Assembly (NCBI GenBank): GCA_944367465.1
Contig: CALVWO010000003.1
Span: forward strand, 1-51,837
From: an uncultured Clostridia bacterium
GTDB taxonomy: Bacteria > Bacillota > Clostridia > Christensenellales > Borkfalkiaceae
Direction: 5' to 3'
Length of the DNA stretch: 51,837 nucleotides
A model generated the notes under the pieces. It had not been told where the DNA came from, made no database searches, and worked only from the letters and a program-made list of their open reading frames with translations. Made by a program: the position numbers and the translations under genes. Of this stretch, positions 16,648 to 24,879 are shown one piece after another; position 1 is the first letter of the stretch, and each line of letters opens with the position of its first letter.

Positions 16648-17271
16648 TTATCCCTGATGGAAATATTTACAGAGGGGCGCGAGCGTGCAGTGCGCGCAGT
16701 CGGGTCTCTGGGAGTGGCACACCTGCCGCCCGTGGTAGATGAGCCAGTGATGCGCGCGCGACCAGAGCTCCTTGGGGATAACCCTGCACAGCCCCTCTTC
16801 CACCTTTTCGGGCGTGCTGCCGGCGGCGAGCCCGAGACGGTTGGAGACGCGGAACACATGCGTATCCACGGCGATGGCGTCGCCGCCGAACGCGACGGCG
16901 TACACCACGTTCGCCGTCTTTCTTCCAACGCCCGCGAGCGTGCGGAGCTCCTCGAGCGAGGAAGGGACTTCCCCGCCGAATTTTTCGAGGATATCGCGCG
17001 TGGCGGAGAGGATATGCGCCGCCTTGTTGTGGTAGAACCCGCACGAGTAGATGTACTTTTCCAGCTCCTCCTGCGAGAGGCGCAGCATCTTTTCGGGCGT
17101 GTTGTATTCTTTGAAGAGTTCCGCCGTCACTTTGTTCACTCGCTCATCCGTGCATTGCGCCGAGAGGATGACGGCGACGAGAAGTTCGTAGGGCGAGCGG
17201 AACGAGAGCGCGGGAACGGCATCGGGATACAGGCGCCCGAGTTCGCGCAGGATTTCATCGGTCGTGTTCAT
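16648..17271 (-). CDS. nth: Endonuclease III
   Basis: Base-excision-repair DNA glycosylase/AP lyase of 207 residues removing oxidised pyrimidines. Helix-hairpin-helix EELRTLAGVGRKTANVV with the catalytic lysine, the catalytic aspartate in VDTHVFRVSNRLG, and the C-terminal [4Fe-4S] cluster Cys-X6-Cys-X2-Cys-X5-Cys (CHSQRPDCAHCTLAPLC). Length is standard. It has its own promoter and is followed by the hairpin leading into the coat genes. Confidence 0.97.
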   Translation of the reverse strand: MNTTDEILRELGRLYPDAVPALSFRSPYELLVAVILSAQCTDERVNKVTAELFKEYNTPEKMLRLSQEELEKYIYSCGFYHNKAAHILSATRDILEKFGGEVPSSLEELRTLAGVGRKTANVVYAVAFGGDAIAVDTHVFRVSNRLGLAAGSTPEKVEEGLCRVIPKELWSRAHHWLIYHGRQVCHSQRPDCAHCTLAPLCKYFHQG

Positions 17272-17279
17272 ATACGCAC

Positions 17280-17308
17280 ATTATACACCCGCGCGCGGAA
17301 AAAATCAA
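17280..17308 (-). promoter_or_regulatory. Sigma-A promoter of nth
   Basis: Minus strand TTGATT (17303-17308), 17 bp, TATAAT (17280-17285). The -10 is within 10 bp of the annotated ATG, so the transcript would be nearly leaderless, or translation starts slightly downstream. Confidence 0.6.
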
Positions 17309-17326
17309 GCCGCGGGCGCGGAAAAT

Positions 17327-17569
17327 TCAGCAGCGCGTGTATGCGCCGCCGCAGCAGCGCAGATAGCCCCACATCGCCGAATAGCGGCGGGCGGAAAGAA
17401 GCGCGCGCACCCGCGGGAGGAATTTTCCCTCGAACCTGACCGAGATCCCGCAGCCGACGCCCGCCTCTTTGGGGGTGGAGACCGCCTGCGCGGGCACGCC
17501 CGCCCCCCTCAGGAGCGTGAGCGCGTCGAGCGCCTGCGCGCGGGAACGGAAAACTGCCAGCATTGTCAT
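17327..17569 (-). CDS. DUF3343-type putative Se/S carrier protein
   Basis: 80-residue protein of the DUF3343 type: MLAVFRSRAQALDALTLLRGAGVPAQAVSTPKEAGVGCGISVRFEG, with CGIS as the family's reactive cysteine site, ending in YLRCCGGAYTRC. Such proteins are annotated as putative selenium/sulfur carriers and often sit next to NifS-like desulfurases. That holds here: a cysteine desulfurase-family gene diverges from it after 31 bp. Start at 17569 has AGGAAG upstream. The extra Cys pair at the C-terminus is worth noting. Confidence 0.75.
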   Translation of the reverse strand: MTMLAVFRSRAQALDALTLLRGAGVPAQAVSTPKEAGVGCGISVRFEGKFLPRVRALLSARRYSAMWGYLRCCGGAYTRC

Positions 17570-17600
17570 GTTTGCTTCCTCGATTTCGTAGAATATAGGT

Positions 17601-18728
17601 ATGATATACCTCGATAACGCCGCGACGGGCGGCGAAAAGCCCGCCTCAGTCGTAAGCGCCGTGCTTGCCTCGATGCAGGGCTGCGCCAACCCCGGACGGA
17701 GCGGACACCGCCGTTCCGTCGCCCTCGCCGAACGCGTGCTCGCATGCAGAAGGCTGCTGAGCGACCTCTTCGACGGCTACGGGTTCGAGCGCGTCGCGTT
17801 CACGAAAAACTGCACCGAGGCGCTCAACATCGCCATTCTGGGCACGCTCCGTGCGGGAGATCACGTTGTAACGACCTGTCTGGAACACAATTCGGTGCTC
17901 CGCCCCCTCGAATATGCGAAAAAGACGCGCGGCGTGACCTATTCCGTGACCCCGCTCGTGGAGGGCAGGATCCTGCCCGAGACGGTCGCCTCGCTCGTAA
18001 GACCCGAAACAAAGCTCTGCTGCGTGACCTCCGCCTCCAACGTGACGGGCGAAATGCCCGACCTGTTCTCCATCCGCGCACGCCTGCCCGAACGCGTGCT
18101 CTTTGCCGTGGACGGCGCGCAGGGCGCGGGACACCTGCCCCTGAAAATGCGCGCGGCGGGCATCGATCTTCTGGCGCTCGCCGGGCATAAGGGACTCAAC
18201 GCCATCCAGGGCGCGGGCGCGCTCCTCTTTTCCGAACGCGTCTGTCCCGATCCCGTCTTATTCGGCGGCACGGGGAGCGAGAGCTTCAGCCTCGACATGC
18301 CCGCCTTCTACCCCGACCGCCTGGAGAGCGGAACGCTGTCCTATCCGGCGATATGCTCCCTTTTTGAGGGGGCGCTCACCGTTCAGGCGCGGCGCAGCGA
18401 GGGCGCGCGCAGGCTCATCGCCGTTACGGGGGCGGTGCTGGAAGGGCTCGGCGCCCTGCGCGGCTACAAGGCGTACTTTTCGCCCAACCCGTGCGGTATA
18501 TGCGCATTTGCGCATGCGAAGATCCCCTCCGAGGAGCTTGCGGGGATCCTCTCCGAAGAGTACGACATCGCCGTACGGGGCGGACTGCACTGCGCGCCCC
18601 TCGCGCACAGGGCGCTCGGAACCTTTCCCGAAGGGCTCGTGCGCGCCTCGTTTGCTCCGACGCAGGGCATGCAGGAGGCGAACACCCTGCTGGACGCGCT
18701 CAGAAAGATCGCCCGCGCAAGGAGCTGA
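17601..18728 (+). CDS. Cysteine desulfurase-family PLP enzyme (class V aminotransferase fold)
   Basis: 375 residues. Starts MIYLDNAATGGEKP, the class V signature; THF-type PLP pocket with ALAGHKGLNAIQGAGAL (Schiff-base lysine in GHK) and the substrate region DRLESGTLSYPAICSL. A cysteine in RGGLHCAPLAHR near the C-terminus is the position used for persulfide in this subgroup. It should release sulfur (or selenium) from cysteine or selenocysteine; the adjacent DUF3343 gene is the likely acceptor. The stop abuts the stop of the next, convergent gene with no gap. Confidence 0.88.
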   Translation: MIYLDNAATGGEKPASVVSAVLASMQGCANPGRSGHRRSVALAERVLACRRLLSDLFDGYGFERVAFTKNCTEALNIAILGTLRAGDHVVTTCLEHNSVLRPLEYAKKTRGVTYSVTPLVEGRILPETVASLVRPETKLCCVTSASNVTGEMPDLFSIRARLPERVLFAVDGAQGAGHLPLKMRAAGIDLLALAGHKGLNAIQGAGALLFSERVCPDPVLFGGTGSESFSLDMPAFYPDRLESGTLSYPAICSLFEGALTVQARRSEGARRLIAVTGAVLEGLGALRGYKAYFSPNPCGICAFAHAKIPSEELAGILSEEYDIAVRGGLHCAPLAHRALGTFPEGLVRASFAPTQGMQEANTLLDALRKIARARS

Positions 18729-18992
18729 TCACATTTTTTTGAGCTCCGCGGCGATCTTATACAGCTTTTTCCGCCTGGCGGCGTCGAGCATGGGCGCGAG
18801 CTGCGCGCAGAACGCGTCGATCTGCGCATTCGTGAGCGTTCCGTTCCGCTTGCCCTCCGCCGCGCGGGCATAGACGGAGCGCAGTAGCTCGCTCTCGTTC
18901 CTGCCGTCGTACGCGGCGGCGATCTTCTGCGCCTCCTCCAGAAGCTGACCGGGATCGCCTTCCCCGCCCGTAAAACTTGCAAAATCCTTCAT
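18729..18992 (-). CDS. Conserved-looking small protein, function unknown
   Basis: 87 residues, helical and charged (EEAQKIAAAYDGRNESELLRSVYARA, NAQIDAFCAQLAPMLDAARRKKLYKI). Start at 18992 is set by AAAGGAGGTGCCC. No family recognised. It is convergent with the desulfurase gene (adjacent stop codons) and divergent from the small plus-strand ORF at 19055. Confidence 0.65.
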   Translation of the reverse strand: MKDFASFTGGEGDPGQLLEEAQKIAAAYDGRNESELLRSVYARAAEGKRNGTLTNAQIDAFCAQLAPMLDAARRKKLYKIAAELKKM

Positions 18993-19054
18993 GGGCACCT
19001 CCTTTCCCATACTATGAGCGGAACGCCCGTTTTGCGCACGGCATACGATGAGAT

Positions 19055-19297
19055 ATGCAACCCCTTGCCATACTCGTCGTACTCATGATGATGCAGCAGC
19101 CCGATTTCGGGACGTCCGTGCAGAAATTTTTGCAGTTTTACCGCGAGAACCGCGCGCTCATCGCAGCGATCGCAGGCGATACGGCAGCGGACGATACGGC
19201 GCCGCCGCCCGCGGACGAAAAAAGCAGCCGCCCCGAAGGGGGCGGCGCCGAAAAGAACATATTGGAGGAATACCTGAAAAATGCCTGCGTGCGTTAG
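19055..19297 (+). CDS. Possible small protein, function unknown
   Basis: 80 codons with codon use like neighbouring genes. The N-terminus is short, hydrophobic and Met-rich (LAILVVLMMMQQPDFG), then an amphipathic stretch (FLQFYRENRALIAAIAGD), a Pro/Glu-rich linker and EEYLKNACVR. No good ribosome binding site is visible for the ATG at 19055 or the ATGs at 19085-19091. Its second half overlaps the minus-strand terminator of the S41 protease gene and its stop overlaps that gene by four bases, so it may be fortuitous. Confidence 0.4.
   Translation: MQPLAILVVLMMMQQPDFGTSVQKFLQFYRENRALIAAIAGDTAADDTAPPPADEKSSRPEGGGAEKNILEEYLKNACVR
19218..19246 (-). terminator. Terminator of the S41 protease gene
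   Basis: Stem GCCGCCCC/GGGGCGGC (19227-19246), then six T on the minus strand (19218-19223), about 50 bp past the protease stop. Confidence 0.8.
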
Positions 19298-20664
19298 TCC
19301 GCAAGATCGGCGATGACCTGTTCGAGGAAGGTATCCGTCTCGCCGGGGATCAGGGGCGCAGTGACGGCGACGGCGCCGTCCTCGGGCGTGACGCCCGTGC
19401 CGTGGATGCTCCTGCCGTTCGGCCAGAAGATCTCGGCGACGGTGAGGCGGAACGCGTCGCCCGACAAAGAGGTGAACGTGGACTGCATCACGCCCTTTCC
19501 GTAAGTGCGGCACACGCCCGTTTCCTCGTCGCGGCGGATGTAGATATCGCCGTAGCCGATGGTTCCGTAGTCCACGAGCGCGCCGATGAGGCATTCGGAC
19601 GCCGAGGCGGAATTTTCGTCCGCAAGCACGGTGACGCGGCTCTCCTCGGTGAAATATTCGCTGAAATCGTTGCCCGTCGCGCGGTAGGTGTTTCTGCTGC
19701 CGTCGCGGTAGACGGCGATCGCGACGGCGGGATCGCTGCGCTCCGCATTGCGGAGAAGATGGGAAGCGATGGATTGCAGGGACGTCATATATCCCCCGCC
19801 GTTGCCGCGCAGGTCGATGATGAGGTTCGTTCTGCCGCGCTCCTTCATGAGGGCGAGACATGCCGCAAATTCGCTCGCGCAGTTGCCGTCGAACCCGTCG
19901 AGACGGATATACGCCGTATCCTCGTCCAGCCCGGTGAGCGCGCCCTCCGTCCCGGTCACGTCGGTGAGCGTGAGGGAAGTTTCGCCGCGGAACGCGTACG
20001 TCGATCCGCTGTCGCGGTAGAGGCAGTACGCCGCAAGATATTCGCTCTTTTTTACCGTGTACGCATTCTCCGCCGAGGCCGTCCCGTCCGACGAATGATC
20101 GGCATACAGCACGAAATCTCCGTCCTGCGCGGAGATAAACGCGCTCAGCTCCTCGACGCTGCCCGAGGAGACTTCGCCGCCGACCTCCGACCAGCCGAGA
20201 ATGTACATGCCCTTTTCCAGCCCCGCGAGGCAGGCAGGCGAATTTTCGACGACGGAATAGAGCCGGGTGCTCCCGTCCTCCTGCAGCATGCTGACGCCCA
20301 CGCCCTCGTTCTGCCCTTCGCTTTCGGCGACGAGACGGTCGTACTCCGCCGCGGTATAAAAGTAGGAAAAGCGATCGGGCACGACGGCGTCGTAGAGCTC
20401 GTCGTACAGCGCGTCGAGATCGACGTCCTGATAATAGTTATCTTCCAGCGTATCGATGAGCCAGGAAAGTTTCCTCAGGCGGGCGTCGCGCGAATACCAG
20501 CTCCCGAGCCACCCCGCGAGGAATCCGACCGCGGCAATGACGACGGCGAGCACGACCGCAACCGCGCGTTTTTTGTTTTTGCCGTGCTTTTCGGGCGAGG
20601 CGGACGCCGCCTGCGCGGCCTCCGCGGGCGACTGTTCCAGGGGATCTTGTTCTGTGTTCTGCAT
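19294..20664 (-). CDS. S41-family (CtpA-like) carboxy-terminal processing protease
   Basis: 456 residues. A charged cytoplasmic tail, one transmembrane helix (VAVVLAVVIAAVGFLAGWLGSW, in two overlapping parts), an extracytoplasmic PDZ-like region (EGVGVSMLQEDGSTRLYSVVENSP) and the S41 catalytic core: LIIDLRGNGGGY, the nucleophile in DENSASASECLIGAL and the lysine in TYGKGVMQS. The ATG at 20664 has GGAG nine bases upstream; an in-frame ATG at 20682 overlaps the stop of the upstream regulator by four bases (ATGA) but lacks a ribosome binding site. Expected to trim secreted or envelope proteins. Confidence 0.9.
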   Translation of the reverse strand: MQNTEQDPLEQSPAEAAQAASASPEKHGKNKKRAVAVVLAVVIAAVGFLAGWLGSWYSRDARLRKLSWLIDTLEDNYYQDVDLDALYDELYDAVVPDRFSYFYTAAEYDRLVAESEGQNEGVGVSMLQEDGSTRLYSVVENSPACLAGLEKGMYILGWSEVGGEVSSGSVEELSAFISAQDGDFVLYADHSSDGTASAENAYTVKKSEYLAAYCLYRDSGSTYAFRGETSLTLTDVTGTEGALTGLDEDTAYIRLDGFDGNCASEFAACLALMKERGRTNLIIDLRGNGGGYMTSLQSIASHLLRNAERSDPAVAIAVYRDGSRNTYRATGNDFSEYFTEESRVTVLADENSASASECLIGALVDYGTIGYGDIYIRRDEETGVCRTYGKGVMQSTFTSLSGDAFRLTVAEIFWPNGRSIHGTGVTPEDGAVAVTAPLIPGETDTFLEQVIADLAD

Positions 20665-20678
20665 ATTCTTTTTCTCCG

Positions 20679-21638
20679 TCATGACTGCATGAGTTTATAG
20701 AGCACCGAGAGGATGCGGAAGGTGACCGCATCCGAAAATTTGCGGATGTTGAGCCCCGTGACACGCTCGATCTTATCCAGACGGTACATGAGCGTGTTGC
20801 GGTGCATGAAAAGATTGCGGCTCGTCTCCGAAACGTTGAGGCTGCTTTCGAGGAACGCCTCGGCTGTCTCCGTCATCTCCTCGTCTTCGAAGATCTCCTC
20901 CGCACTCTCCGCACGGAACTGTTCCAGATATTCGCGCATGCGGCTCTTGGGCAGATCCTCCAGGAGCTTGACGAGCAGATATTCGCGGTAAGAATGTACC
21001 TCGCCGACGTTATGGAAGATGGCGCTCACCCGCACCGCCGTGACCGCCTGCAGATAGGAACGGGCGATATCGGCAAAGGAGGCGGTCTCGCACCCGATGC
21101 CGATGCTGGCGCGGATGCCGAGCTCCTCGTAGAGCGACCCGCGCAGAAATTCGCCGAATTCGTAGGCGCTCTGTTCGCCGTCTGCAAAGTGTACGACGGC
21201 GACGCGGTTATCGTCCATGCGCACGACCATATCCTGCGATTCCGAGAGGGTGCGCTCGAGCTGCGTGAACGCCTCGGACAGGCGTTTATCGGGCACGACG
21301 TCCAGCGCGACGCACGTGCCGTCCGCCAGATTGAACTTCGTCATAAAGCGGAATGCGTACCAGCCGCCCCCCTCGCCCAGCAGGATGGTGCGGAGCGCAT
21401 CCTCCTTTGCGGGGATGAGCGTGCGCGAATCGGCGTTTTCCACGAGATAGGAAATGAGTTTCGCCTCGCGCGCGGCGTCGTCGCCCGCGCCGTCGATCCA
21501 TGCGTCGATGCGTTCGCCGCAATATGTGAGGACGAAATGCGTCTCTCCTCCGCCGCGGGGCGAGAGGCGCACTTCCGCGCCCGTTTTTTCGAGAATTTCG
21601 GCAAGCAGTTTCTTCAGCTGTGCAAGCGCCGCTTTCAT
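20679..21638 (-). CDS. PucR/CdaR-type helix-turn-helix regulator
   Basis: 319 residues. The last 60 residues are the PucR-type DNA-binding domain (ETAEAFLESSLNVSETSRNLF, MHRNTLMYRLDKIERVTGLNI). The middle resembles the GGDEF-like CdaR regulatory fold (DMVVRMDDNRVAVVHF, IRASIGIGCETASF). The N-terminal sensor part is not recognised. It is the first gene of a two-gene unit with the S41 protease, so regulation of that protease or of its own promoter is plausible. GGAAGGGGG precedes the start. Confidence 0.82.
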   Translation of the reverse strand: MKAALAQLKKLLAEILEKTGAEVRLSPRGGGETHFVLTYCGERIDAWIDGAGDDAAREAKLISYLVENADSRTLIPAKEDALRTILLGEGGGWYAFRFMTKFNLADGTCVALDVVPDKRLSEAFTQLERTLSESQDMVVRMDDNRVAVVHFADGEQSAYEFGEFLRGSLYEELGIRASIGIGCETASFADIARSYLQAVTAVRVSAIFHNVGEVHSYREYLLVKLLEDLPKSRMREYLEQFRAESAEEIFEDEEMTETAEAFLESSLNVSETSRNLFMHRNTLMYRLDKIERVTGLNIRKFSDAVTFRILSVLYKLMQS

Positions 21639-21691
21639 ATATGAGATCCCCCTTCCGCCGATATGGATATTTTTACCCGTACCATGCCATA

Positions 21692-21720
21692 ATTATACCA
21701 TCTGAAAACGGAAATATCAA
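21692..21720 (-). promoter_or_regulatory. Sigma-A promoter of the PucR-type regulator
   Basis: Minus strand TTGATA (21715-21720), 17 bp, perfect TATAAT (21692-21697). It is divergent from the promoter at 21826-21854. Confidence 0.8.
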
Positions 21721-21825
21721 GGCTTTTTGCGAAAACGACCCACCCATGTCCGCTTTTTTATCAGATTTTCACGCGGTCGGCACACAAAAAAAGTGCACAA
21801 AAATCTCTTTTTTACGGTATCTGTA

Positions 21826-21854
21826 TTGACACCCCGTACATGGTATGGTATAAT
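21826..21854 (+). promoter_or_regulatory. Perfect-consensus sigma-A promoter of the 574-residue membrane protein
   Basis: TTGACA (21826-21831), 17 bp, TATAAT (21849-21854): full consensus at both boxes, implying strong constitutive expression unless repressed. Confidence 0.85.
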
Positions 21855-21922
21855 GTAGTCAACCATGGAAAATTGTGCGGTATTCCGCATTTTTTACAAA
21901 TTCTTTCCCGGAGTGTGAAATT

Positions 21923-23647
21923 ATGAGCGACTATCGGAACGAGCAGGCAATTGCCGCTGAGGCGCCCGAGCAAAGCGTATCCGCAGGCGGATATCGCGCA
22001 CTCGCGGTCATCTCCTTCGTCCTTGCGGCGGGCGGGCTCTTTTTGGGGCTCCTCGTCAAATGGACGGATATCTTCACCCATTGGATGTACACGGCCTCCC
22101 AGGGCGCCGCGCTGAGCGGATCGCTGATCGATTACCTGATCGAGTACGCGAAGTCCGTCTACGAAGTGGGCGTATGGACGTATATCAAGGGGCTCTTCGG
22201 CAACCCGTTCAACGTGGCGGGACTTTCCCAGTTCCTCGCTGCGCTGATGACTGCCGCGGCGGTCGTGATCGCCCTCGTCACCCTCGTTGTGAGTTTCTGC
22301 TCGCGCAAAGCGGCGAAAAACTGTGCGATGACGAGCCTTGTGTGCGTTCTGCTCGGCTACGGCGGGCTCTTCGCCTATGCGTTCTTCACGGCGCGTTTCC
22401 TCATCGGGGGGAACGGATTCTCCCGCATGATGTTCGACATCCCCACCGCGATCGTGGCGGGCGTTGCGCTCATCTGCCTGGTGATCGCCGCGCTTGCGCG
22501 CCACAAGGGAATGGGGCTTCTGAACTTCGTCCTGTTCCTGCTCACCGCGCTCTGCATCTACTCCCTCTGCAACTCGCGCTCCGCGATGGTGCTTCTGATG
22601 GCGACGGACATCAAAGAAGAGATCTTCTTCTCCATCTCCGCGATCGCCCTGTTCGCCCTCCTCTCGCTCAACTTCCTCGCATCGTCCGTCCGTCTGACCG
22701 CGAAAAAGGCGTATGTGTTCGACGCGGTACGTTACGGACTGCTGCTCGCCGCGGCGGTCTGCACCGTGATCTCCTACGGGCTCATGCTCGAATGGACGAA
22801 CTTTAAAGAAGATCTCCTCAACACCGTTCTGCTGCTTGCGGCTCCCCTTGCGGCGTTCCTGCTCTCCATCGTCATCGCCATTGCGCAGGCGTCCGCCGCC
22901 CGCAGAATGGAAGCGGAGGAAGAGAGCAAAGCCATCAGCGCCGCATATACGCAGCCTCAGCCCGCAGCGCTTCCCGCAGCGGCTCCCGCCGCCGCGAGCG
23001 GCGTGGTCACGGAGGGCTCGCAGGACGTTGCAAGAAACGTGACGGTGAACGTGCAGCCCAAGCCCGCCGAGGCGCAGACGCCTCAGAACGTGACGGTGAA
23101 CGTGACGCCCGCGATGTACGGTCAGCAGCCGATGATGCCCTTCTACCCGATGCCCTATTACACGGCTCCCGCGCAGCAGCAACAGCCCGTACAGGCAGAG
23201 CCCGCGGCGCCCGTTCCCATGCCCGCGCCTCAGCCCCAGGCGGAGACGCCCATGACCGAATTCGAACGCAGCATGGCGGCGCTTGCGAAGGGCATCGAAC
23301 CCGAGCCCGCGCCCGAATCCGCTGCCGCCGCGGCGACGACCTATCAGTCCACGCCTGCGCCCGTCTTTGCGCAGCCCGCGCCCGCACCGGCGCCGGCGCC
23401 CGCGTACGACGCTTCGCAGTATACCTACGATTCCTTCATCAACAGCCTTACGCCCCAGGAAAAGAACGAGTTCGGCGACCTGTTCATCGCGAACAAGTAC
23501 GGCGATCTTGCCTACCTGCCCGGCTATGTGATCGGCGGCGATAACCGCGAATTCTTCTCGAAAGTGTTCATCTACTTCGGCAGATTCCGCGGACACATCT
23601 CCTCCGCCCTTCTCGACAAGCTGTACAGCTACGTCTGCCGCAACTGA
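21923..23647 (+). CDS. Polytopic membrane protein with Pro/Ala-rich linker and C-terminal domain, function unknown
   Basis: 574 residues. About eight membrane helices fill residues 25-315 (for example LAVISFVLAAGGLFLGLLV and LLNTVLLLAAPLAAFLLSIV). A long low-complexity Pro/Ala/Gln region follows (about 330-500), containing two NVTVNV motifs and a Met/Pro/Tyr patch (MMPFYPMPYY). The last 75 residues form a compact domain (YDSFINSLTPQEKNEFGDLF, NREFFSKVFIYFGRFRGHIS). No known family recognised. Start at 21923 has GGAGTG; an ATG at 21875 is less likely. Strong promoter and terminator make it monocistronic. Confidence 0.85.
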   Translation: MSDYRNEQAIAAEAPEQSVSAGGYRALAVISFVLAAGGLFLGLLVKWTDIFTHWMYTASQGAALSGSLIDYLIEYAKSVYEVGVWTYIKGLFGNPFNVAGLSQFLAALMTAAAVVIALVTLVVSFCSRKAAKNCAMTSLVCVLLGYGGLFAYAFFTARFLIGGNGFSRMMFDIPTAIVAGVALICLVIAALARHKGMGLLNFVLFLLTALCIYSLCNSRSAMVLLMATDIKEEIFFSISAIALFALLSLNFLASSVRLTAKKAYVFDAVRYGLLLAAAVCTVISYGLMLEWTNFKEDLLNTVLLLAAPLAAFLLSIVIAIAQASAARRMEAEEESKAISAAYTQPQPAALPAAAPAAASGVVTEGSQDVARNVTVNVQPKPAEAQTPQNVTVNVTPAMYGQQPMMPFYPMPYYTAPAQQQQPVQAEPAAPVPMPAPQPQAETPMTEFERSMAALAKGIEPEPAPESAAAAATTYQSTPAPVFAQPAPAPAPAPAYDASQYTYDSFINSLTPQEKNEFGDLFIANKYGDLAYLPGYVIGGDNREFFSKVFIYFGRFRGHISSALLDKLYSYVCRN

Positions 23648-23657
23648 AACAAAGCAT

Positions 23658-23693
23658 AAAAGAGAGCTCCGCCCGTGCGGAGCTCTCTTTTTT
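23658..23693 (+). terminator. Terminator of the membrane protein gene
   Basis: Stem AAAAGAGAGCTCCGC / GCGGAGCTCTCTTTT around CCGT, followed by T residues; it begins about 10 bp after the stop. Confidence 0.9.
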
Positions 23694-23736
23694 CCCGCAT
23701 ACGGTCACGGATCGGAAAGACGCGCCGCGACCGCTG

Positions 23737-23764
23737 AAAAAGCCGCCCCGAAGGGCGGCTTTTT
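23737..23764. terminator. Bidirectional terminator, end of the sigma-factor operon
   Basis: AAAAAGCCGCCC / GGGCGGCTTTTT around CGAA. On the minus strand it closes the partner-switching operon about 28 bp after its last stop; on plus it is a second stop signal for the membrane protein gene. Confidence 0.85.
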
Positions 23765-23791
23765 TGCGTCCGGAGACCGGACAGAAAACGA

Positions 23792-24154
23792 TCAGATGAG
23801 TTTTACGAGGACGCAGATACCCTCTTCGTCGCTGTATGCGCGCGACTCGCTGAGCGCATCGACGAGGAAGAGCCCGCGCCCGCGTTCGGAGGTGACGTCC
23901 GAACAGCACGATGTTTCGGGCGGACGGAACCTGACGACGCTGCGCACGCTGATGCGGAGCAGATCGCCCTCCCGCCGTACGCCGAAGGACGCGCTCCCGC
24001 CCCCGTATTCGAGCGCGTTGACGAGGAGCTCGTTCGCAACGAGCCGGCAATTGAACACCGCGTCGTCGGGAACGTCCTCGCGCGTGAGCGCGTCGCACAT
24101 GCGCGCCAGCGCACGCCGCAGCGCGTCATAACCGTCCACTTCGAAATCCATCAT
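23792..24154 (-). CDS. RsbW/SpoIIAB-like anti-sigma ATPase
   Basis: 120-residue GHKL-type ATP-binding protein expected to bind or phosphorylate partners in sigma-factor switching. N-box NCRLVANELLVNALEYGG (with the Glu and Asn), and a G2-like loop SERGRGLFLVDALS. The usual G1 motif DxGxG is not seen: the equivalent strand reads ISVRSVVRFRPP. It is shorter than B. subtilis SpoIIAB (about 146). Its start overlaps the sigma gene by four bases; it is the last gene of the operon. Confidence 0.8.
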   Translation of the reverse strand: MMDFEVDGYDALRRALARMCDALTREDVPDDAVFNCRLVANELLVNALEYGGGSASFGVRREGDLLRISVRSVVRFRPPETSCCSDVTSERGRGLFLVDALSESRAYSDEEGICVLVKLI

Positions 24155-24879
24155 TCCACCATCGTCTTTTTAAGGTTATCCTTTAATTTCTGCAAAATTT
24201 TGCGTTCCATGCGCGAAACGTTCATCTGCGAAACGCCCATGCGCTTTGCCGTCTCCATCTGGGAGAGTTCCTCGCCGAAACGATACCTGACGAGCTTGCG
24301 CTCCTCCTCGGAGAGGTTTTTCAGCGCGGCGTGCACGGCGTCGCGGTTCTCCACATCTTCGAACACGTTTTCCTCGGCGGGGAGAACGTCGTAAAGGCTC
24401 ATATTGTCGCCGTCGCGGTCGACGGGACCGTCGAGCGAGACGACGCCGCCCGCCTCCGAACAGCGGAGCACGTCTTCCTCGCTTACCCCGAGACGCGCGG
24501 CAAGTTCCTTGGCGGTGGCGTTCCTGCCCGTTTCCGCCAGGAATTTTTCCGCCTCGCGCTTGATGCTCACCCGCAGTTCGCTCACTTTGCGCGGCAGGTG
24601 GACGAGACGGGAGCGGTCGCGGAAGTAATTCTTGATCTCGCCCGTGATGGTCGGGGTGATGAACGTGGAAAATTTAAGCCCCTTCCGCTCGTCGAACCGC
24701 TCGACGCCCTTGATGAGCGCGAGCGAGGCGACCTGATAGAGATCGTCGTACTCCACGCCCCGCCCCACAAATTTTTTTGCAAGGACGGATGCTATGTAGA
24801 GGTACTTCTCCACGATCTGATTGCGGATGGCGATATCACCCGTTTCGCGGTATTTGCGGAAAAGTTCTTCTTCGTTCAT
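24151..24879 (-). CDS. SigB/SigF/SigG-family RNA polymerase sigma factor
   Basis: 242 residues with regions 2, 3 and 4: region 2 (YLYIASVLAKKFVGRGVEYDD, DLYQVASLALIKGVERFD, KFSTFITPTITGEIKNYFRD), region 3 (VSELRVSIKREAEKFLAETG, LAARLGVSEEDVL) and region 4 (LSEEERKLVRYRFGEELSQ, ETAKRMGVSQMNVSRMERKI). The length and region 2 pattern fit the stress/forespore group; sequence alone does not choose between SigB-like and SigF-like. All junctions in this operon are four-base ATGA overlaps, implying coupled translation and fixed stoichiometry with the anti-sigma proteins. Confidence 0.9.
   Translation of the reverse strand: MNEEELFRKYRETGDIAIRNQIVEKYLYIASVLAKKFVGRGVEYDDLYQVASLALIKGVERFDERKGLKFSTFITPTITGEIKNYFRDRSRLVHLPRKVSELRVSIKREAEKFLAETGRNATAKELAARLGVSEEDVLRCSEAGGVVSLDGPVDRDGDNMSLYDVLPAEENVFEDVENRDAVHAALKNLSEEERKLVRYRFGEELSQMETAKRMGVSQMNVSRMERKILQKLKDNLKKTMVE

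Noticed and set aside
19014-19088. 24-codon ORF (starting MSGTPVLRTAYDE) overlapping the small ORF at 19055
   Set aside because: No ribosome binding site and no independent support; could be leader or chance.
21740-21755. CCATGTCCGC and the nearby CCGTACATGG as further CATGTMCG repeats
   Set aside because: Single copies without the 32-bp partner; an 8-base motif is expected by chance a few times in a window of this size.
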